From: Ecdyonurus torrentis
Taxonomy: Eukaryota; Arthropoda; Insecta; Ephemeroptera; Heptageniidae
Assembly (NCBI GenBank): GCA_949318235.1
Contig: OX439127.1
Coordinates: 11,658,615 to 11,722,614, forward strand
Direction of reading: 5' to 3'
Length of the DNA stretch: 64,000 nt
Shown one piece after another: positions 58,520 through 64,000 of this stretch; the first letter of the stretch is position 1; each line of letters begins with the position of its first letter. The notes under the pieces were generated by a model. That model was given only the letters and a program-made list of their open reading frames with translations, did no database searches and was not told where the DNA came from. Both the position numbers and the translations under genes were made by a program.

Positions 58520-61493
58520 ATTTAAACAAATGTTTCCCGACTCTTTATAATAATAAACAAACATGACAAATAATAATAAGTACAAAGTGTATAAAATATA
58601 GTAATAATATGATTGCAAAACTTATCTATTTAATGTTAACAAAGTGCACAATTATCATGACATTTTATAACACTCTGCAACATAGTGTTCAATTTTTACA
58701 GTACGGATATGAGCTGGAATATAAATGACGTCATGCTTAATATAAATATATTGAGAGAGAGCAAGAGAGAGAGATAGGCATACATTTTTTTCTTTTTCAC
58801 AAACAGCCAGCATTTCGATGAAAAGCAAGGCAAGGTTTGCTTGGTATGGCTGAAGTGAGTACCTGAATAAACGTGTGTACCTGAGCTGGTTTCGAAGTTG
58901 CTAGGGCTCCCTCTTTTCTCTCTCTCTCTCTCTCTCCCTTTCTCTCTGTCTGCGGAGGGCACCGTTATATTCGCCTCCTTTTTATATTACTTTTTTTTTT
59001 CCCCTGCTTGCCATCATGTAGCATTGGAGGCAAAAATGATGTGGCATGGCAATCAGGCCAAGTTTTAGTTTAGTATCTATCAGGAAGGCAGGCGAGGGCA
59101 GCATTTTGTAAATAACATAATACTTGTTAGACATTGAAAAACAAATAATACTCAATTACAAAATTTGTGTACAACGACATCAATGACAGCAATTAATCTC
59201 ATTTAGAAAAACAACTTTTTCCTTTCTTTTTTTTCTTTCTTATACTTTATATTATAAATCATTGCAATACATAATGACGAATCAAAACAAGATTGAAATA
59301 GAAACTTGCAGTCAATGACTTCTTGGAATTAATTACCTTTTTATGCTAGCATATAAAATAAACCTTTTTCCCCTTATGTTGGGATGAATATAAGTTTCAT
59401 ATTTCATAACGTCACTATATCATTTAGTCATTTGTTGCTTTTATAATATTATGAGTAATTAAAACTATTCGGAGCATTAGTGTGTCAGATTTCTTTGTTC
59501 AGGAAAATAATAATGATAAAACATGGACGGAATGTCGATTGTCACAATATTCAAACATATGTTTTTGTATACTATCTCAAATGAACTTTATGACGGCGAG
59601 TACATTGAACTTTTTGCACGTATGTCTTAAATATACAAGAAATGCATTTTTTTAGACCTATTTTAAATTCATTTTAAAGTGGGTAAAAAAAAAAAAAAAA
59701 AAAAAAAAGTTTTTCTTAACATAATATATAACTAAATGAATAATTACATTATATATTATATTGTAAAAATATTCATGAACTGTTGAGATTTAAGAAAAAT
59801 ATTATTTATGACTTGTATCATGATAAACCTTTATAATGAGTCATATTTATTTCATTTCATACAAATTTAGCTATTTATTATATTACATTACATTTAATAA
59901 AAGTTGTATCATCAAAATTATAAGAATTAAATTAATTATTTAGTAATTGTTTTTGTTTCAAATTAAGATATGTAATTAACGTTTATATATTTTTCCAACA
60001 ACAATAATAATAATAAACGTATAATATGAAAGAAGTAAGACGTATCATTATAAGAATATTTTGATATTGCAACTTTGGTGTACAGTTAAAATTGTGAGCA
60101 AAGTTCATGCAGCTTTCTGTGAGTGTTGACGCGGCAGATTTAATTTTAGAACATCCGCTCTGGAAAAAACTGAAAATGTAAATTTTAAAATACTAAATTA
60201 GACAAGTATATTGTGACAAGAATACACTACATTTACGTATAGACGTACGTTAGTATAATTTTGTATAATATTTTTAATTATATATAAAAGGCAATATTCA
60301 GTAAACCTTAGTAGATTGAACTAATATTTTGTTGTATGTACTTTACAAATCGTATTATAGTAAAATTTTAAATGCTCAAAAATTTTACCGGTAAATTTCC
60401 TAATGATTATGTAACTTATTTAATATTCATCATAATTCAATTAAAAATATTACTACATACAAATATTATATATTTAGATATGCAGACAGGTAATGCGTAT
60501 GTCAGAATGAATGCTGCGAGAATACAAAGTAAAGTAAAGTTTAGCTGCACCAAATGCACTTTGCCCCTCCCCCCCCCCCCTTTGTATTATATTTATAATA
60601 GATGCTTTATTATTCAGTTACATATGCAAGTAATTGAAGGTTTTGCACTGAATGCTTGCCATGACCTATGGAAACTGTGCATCATATTATGTAATATGAA
60701 TACACGCTGTCATAGAAAATTTTATTATATTTTCATATGGCACAAATACAATGTATTCATAAATGTATAATTAGCGTCATGCTCCATACCTATATGTATT
60801 TAGATAAAGCAATAGATTAAAACTTTACGTCACAATATCTGTACTTACATGTACGGTACGTACTGTAACGTATGTGCAATTGAAATATGAAGGCAGTCAT
60901 ACGTTAATGGAACACGCATAGCAAAAACATATTTACTCTTACCGCATTCTTTCTACATAAAATCATAAAAACCAGTAGTATTAATGAAATCAGGGTCTTC
61001 TTTATGTATAAACATATTATGATAAATAATATCGACCGATTCCATAATAAGATATTTAGAGTATGTTGTGAAACTATTTGTATTGATCCGTTATACGACC
61101 GGCGAGCTTATCTGATGAATACTTTTATATAAACTTTTGAATATAAACGAACTTAGGTCAGGTAAATAATATATAAAATTATAATAATTTATTTAATTAT
61201 GATTATTATATTTTCAGTGTATGATGCATTATTAAATAGAGAGGCAGGCAATACATATTGTTACACAAGTTTGTTTTATTATATATGAAGGCGTCCGCTT
61301 GACGTTGTACCGCTTTACAATTTATAAACCTCGCCCGGTATTGTTTGCTGGACGATTTATATTTTATCTTTCTTCATCCGCTTCTCGCTGTATTCATCCA
61401 ACACAAGGTCAATTTACTGCAAAACTATTAAATGATTTCATATTGTTATATTTATTTATGTATAAATAATAATAATTCAATTAAATGGCACCA

Positions 61494-61797
61494 TTATATT
61501 AATTGAAAACTGTAAAGTTATGTTGCCCCCATAATTTTAAAAAAAGTTTTTTTTTTTTTTTTTTTCAATAATATTGACGTTTCAAAGAAACAAATTTTCA
61601 TATTTAAATTTAAAACTTAATATTTACGGTGCCTTTGATTTTTTTTTTATATATAAATATAATTTTTATATATATAAAAGTTTTAAATTTAAATATGAAA
61701 ATTTGTTTCTTTGAAACGTCAATATTATTGAAAAAAAAAAAAAAATAATAATAAAATTATGGGGGCAACATAACTTTACAGTTTTCAATTAATATAA
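61494..61797. repeat. Near-perfect palindrome, 124-bp and 119-bp arms
   Basis: The left arm 61494-61617 and right arm 61679-61797 are identical in reverse complement except within an A/T homopolymer (T-run length and a TTATTATTA variant). The 61-bp loop is AT-rich. Shared words include AAACTGTAAAGTTATGTTGC and TTGACGTTTCAAAGAAACAA. The near-identity implies recent origin or ongoing arm-to-arm conversion. No transposon termini are recognised. Confidence 0.92.
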
Positions 61798-64000
61798 TAA
61801 TAATAATAATAATTATATATTATTTTTATTTATTTATAAGTTAAAATAAAGATAAAGAACGGATTTGAAAGTAAAATTAAAAAAGCAGTGTTATAATTAT
61901 ATCGAATCATTTTGCTGCTTATTGTGTTATTTACAAGTTGTTGTTTTTTAACGCAAGCAGTATGAAAAATATTTGTTAGCATAGCAATGGTCATTTACTC
62001 CATACTTATGAATTAAATTAATTGCGAATTAATTATATTTGCGCATGATAGCTAGGTTCTAACTGACTTAAAATAAGTGACTTTTAACAATTGATAGAAG
62101 AAAACTAAACACGCTAAACACAAATTTGGCTATGGAAAGTGACGTATTTTTAAACATTTTTGTGCAAAAACGTCACTGAAAAAAAAAAATTTAATAATAA
62201 TAATAACTTTGCATGTGCTTAATAATTATTGAAAGTAACAAAGGAAAATTTAACATTGCTCAATGATGTTTATATAAATAATATTGTATAAAAATCTATT
62301 TATGACATTTCTAAGGTTAAATTCGTGTTCAGTAGATCATTTGCTATAGAGGGCACGTTTCCAAATTTATATAATGCTCTTGAAGTTATAGTTATATACT
62401 GCATCTATAAAATTAACATCACATATATTTGAATTTATGTTGTAACATTGTTTACAATGCTGATTTACTATTTATATAAAGTTTTGACAATAATAATAAT
62501 TATTATTTATATTCTATAATATTCTATAATAATCCTTGCGTGGTATTGTTCATTTTGGGTTAGAAGTTGTAACCAGGAACTTGGAAATTAAAAAGTTACG
62601 ACGTAGTTTATGATATGTGCTAAAGAAGAGAAACTGATGTAATGCATAACTTTTTTTTTTTTTTTTTTTTTTTTTGCATTTGTGGGAGGATAAAGTGGGT
62701 GCCAATAAAATGTATACGTCACTCATATTTCCTTACTCTCACGCCTAATTATCAAGGGCATATATTATAATAAAACAAACTGATTCATTACTTTACGAGT
62801 AAGTAAGAAATATTTCATAATAAAAATATATAGACAAATTATAACTATTATATCTTGTCCAATTATGAAACGATTTAAAGCTAAAGTTTATATAATAATT
62901 ATTAATATTTCATGTTTTATTTTTTTATAAAGTTATACTAAAATGTTTAGCTCGTTGCTGTTATATACACGCAGAGAGTTATTATCGTTTCACACGCGTT
63001 CAAATATTATCGAACTGACATGTAATGGCACGTCATATAAGCAAGGTAAAAAAAAAATGAATAGAAATTATAATAAATAAAAGAGTGAAAAAAAAGTATA
63101 GAGTTGAAAATTATATTATTTATTGTTATTATCACTCTATCACTCTATCTGAAAATTATAATTAAACAAAAAATTTAAAATAAAAAATACTGTTAGAAAC
63201 ATTTACTTCATAAAATAACATTTTTCATTTTTCCAATATTTTGTAAATATTTTTCTTCTTCCCTTTATTTTCTATTTTTAGTTCTCCACTTTGATAAATG
63301 AAATCTTAAAAACATGGTTGCAAAACAAGATTTGTCGTGTGGCTTCCTTCGATTGGTGACAGGATATCAATGCAACAAGGAAATAAATTCAATTAAATCG
63401 AAGTGGGAAAAAAAAAAAAAAAAGGGCAAAGGGAAAAGAAAAAATACAAAAAAAAATTGAGTAGGAAGAGAACAGGATAAAATCGCACACAATCACAATC
63501 ACATCAGTGGAAAAAGAGAAGAAAAAAAAACACAAAGGAAGAATAAAATAAAAAAATAAAATAAAAATTGTTAATATGAAAAATAAAATAAAGTAAGCAT
63601 AAAAAAATAATAAATATAGACGTATGTTTTTGATATTCTGAGTTTTTTTGACATTCCTAACAAAATACATAACAAAAACAAGGAAAATGTGAAGTATTTA
63701 GAAAGAAAAAGCGAGCAAACTCAAAAACATAAATCACAAATTGATTTTATTTTCTTTGCCTGAAAGTAAAAACAAATAATGCCTAACGATAGCTTTTTGT
63801 ATGTGACAAATTAATAACAAATCATATACATAAAAGACACACAAATAAAAATGTTTGTTGTTCATGATAATAGGAAAGAAACAAGCTATAACTGCTTGTT
63901 ATAGAAATAATGATCGTATTTTACATTGCTAAAAGGTTTGAATTATTCAAATAACATTTTTATATATTTTCTTGGCTATATTATATTTTAATGGTCTAAA

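Larger units (their letters stand above)
47159..64000 (+). other. CDC14: Long CDC14 intron (runs past the window) with transposons
   Basis: At least 16.8 kb without a recognisable CDC14 exon. It contains the elements listed separately, many homopolymer runs and unassigned G+C-richer islands: 47270-47470, 47720-47860, 50440-50520, 51640-51870, 58800-59100 and 61285-61410. Those islands could be enhancers, old transposons or missed exons of nested genes. A simple tandem repeat, TTTTTTAAGGCTGTGAT, occurs twice at 48191-48233. Confidence 0.6.

Noticed and set aside
60372..60770. 132-codon plus-strand ORF
   Set aside because: Contains a proline run from a C homopolymer and AT-driven Ile/Lys/Tyr composition; no recognisable motif or splice context.
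63389..63670. 93-codon minus-strand Phe-rich ORF
   Set aside because: Arises from a purine-rich AAAAG/AAATA tract; low-complexity composition.

Overview
This is a eukaryotic (animal) nuclear window. It is very AT-rich (about a quarter to 30% G+C by eye), full of long poly(A)/poly(T) tracts and dinucleotide repeats, gene-poor, and packed with non-autonomous transposons. Splice sites, an AATAAA signal, a metazoan Golgi glycosyltransferase and an animal-type CDC14 phosphatase rule out a bacterial or viral origin. The glycosyltransferase reads like invertebrate beta-1,4-N-acetylgalactosaminyltransferases, with an arthropod flavour (the local string PYKSLFGG). The phylum cannot be fixed from this window.

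Only two genes are firmly supported. (1) At 25949-26974 (+) an intact, intronless 341-residue beta-1,4-galactosyltransferase-family protein has every catalytic motif, and its donor-selecting residue (Leu235) predicts UDP-GalNAc use. (2) From about 43.9 kb rightwards (+) lies the 5' end of a CDC14 dual-specificity phosphatase gene: a probable non-coding first exon ending at 44234, a coding exon ending at 45215, and a second coding exon at 46986-47158. Splice phases fit across the junction (FIK-D-RLYF). The rest of the gene, including the catalytic cysteine, is not seen, so the next intron probably runs past the right edge (over 16.8 kb). Two weaker candidates are a terminal exon on the minus strand at 42328-42555 with a poly(A) signal, and a minus-strand ORF with a signal-like N-terminus at 29388-29630.

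Layout: 1-5.3 kb is non-coding with microsatellites. 5.3-10.5 kb holds hAT-like and TA-flanked miniature elements and a long foldback. 11.7-18.2 kb is a dense pile-up: a tandem duplication, one copy of which carries an 861-bp element built from CCATGG palindromes (the other copy is the empty site), tRNA-derived SINE-like pieces, a nested inverted-repeat array, and one terminal-inverted-repeat element inserted in the end of another. 19.4-25.5 kb has more nested elements, including a 1.4-kb hAT element with a perfect 8-bp target duplication and a LINE 3' end. 25.5-27.6 kb is the glycosyltransferase gene. 27.9-43 kb is non-coding with foldbacks, LINE tails and long CA/GT repeats. 43-64 kb is CDC14 and its long intron, containing a second 1.4-kb hAT-like element, a foldback, a LINE tail and a near-perfect 124-bp-arm palindrome.

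The main theme is nested miniature transposons with unusual word-based architecture. Three hAT-like elements share the same plan (8-bp target duplication, low-complexity interior, terminal clusters of one short word), but each uses a different word: CCGGGTTTT, GAGCTCGAAA or CGATACCGATA. No autonomous transposase or reverse transcriptase ORF is intact here.
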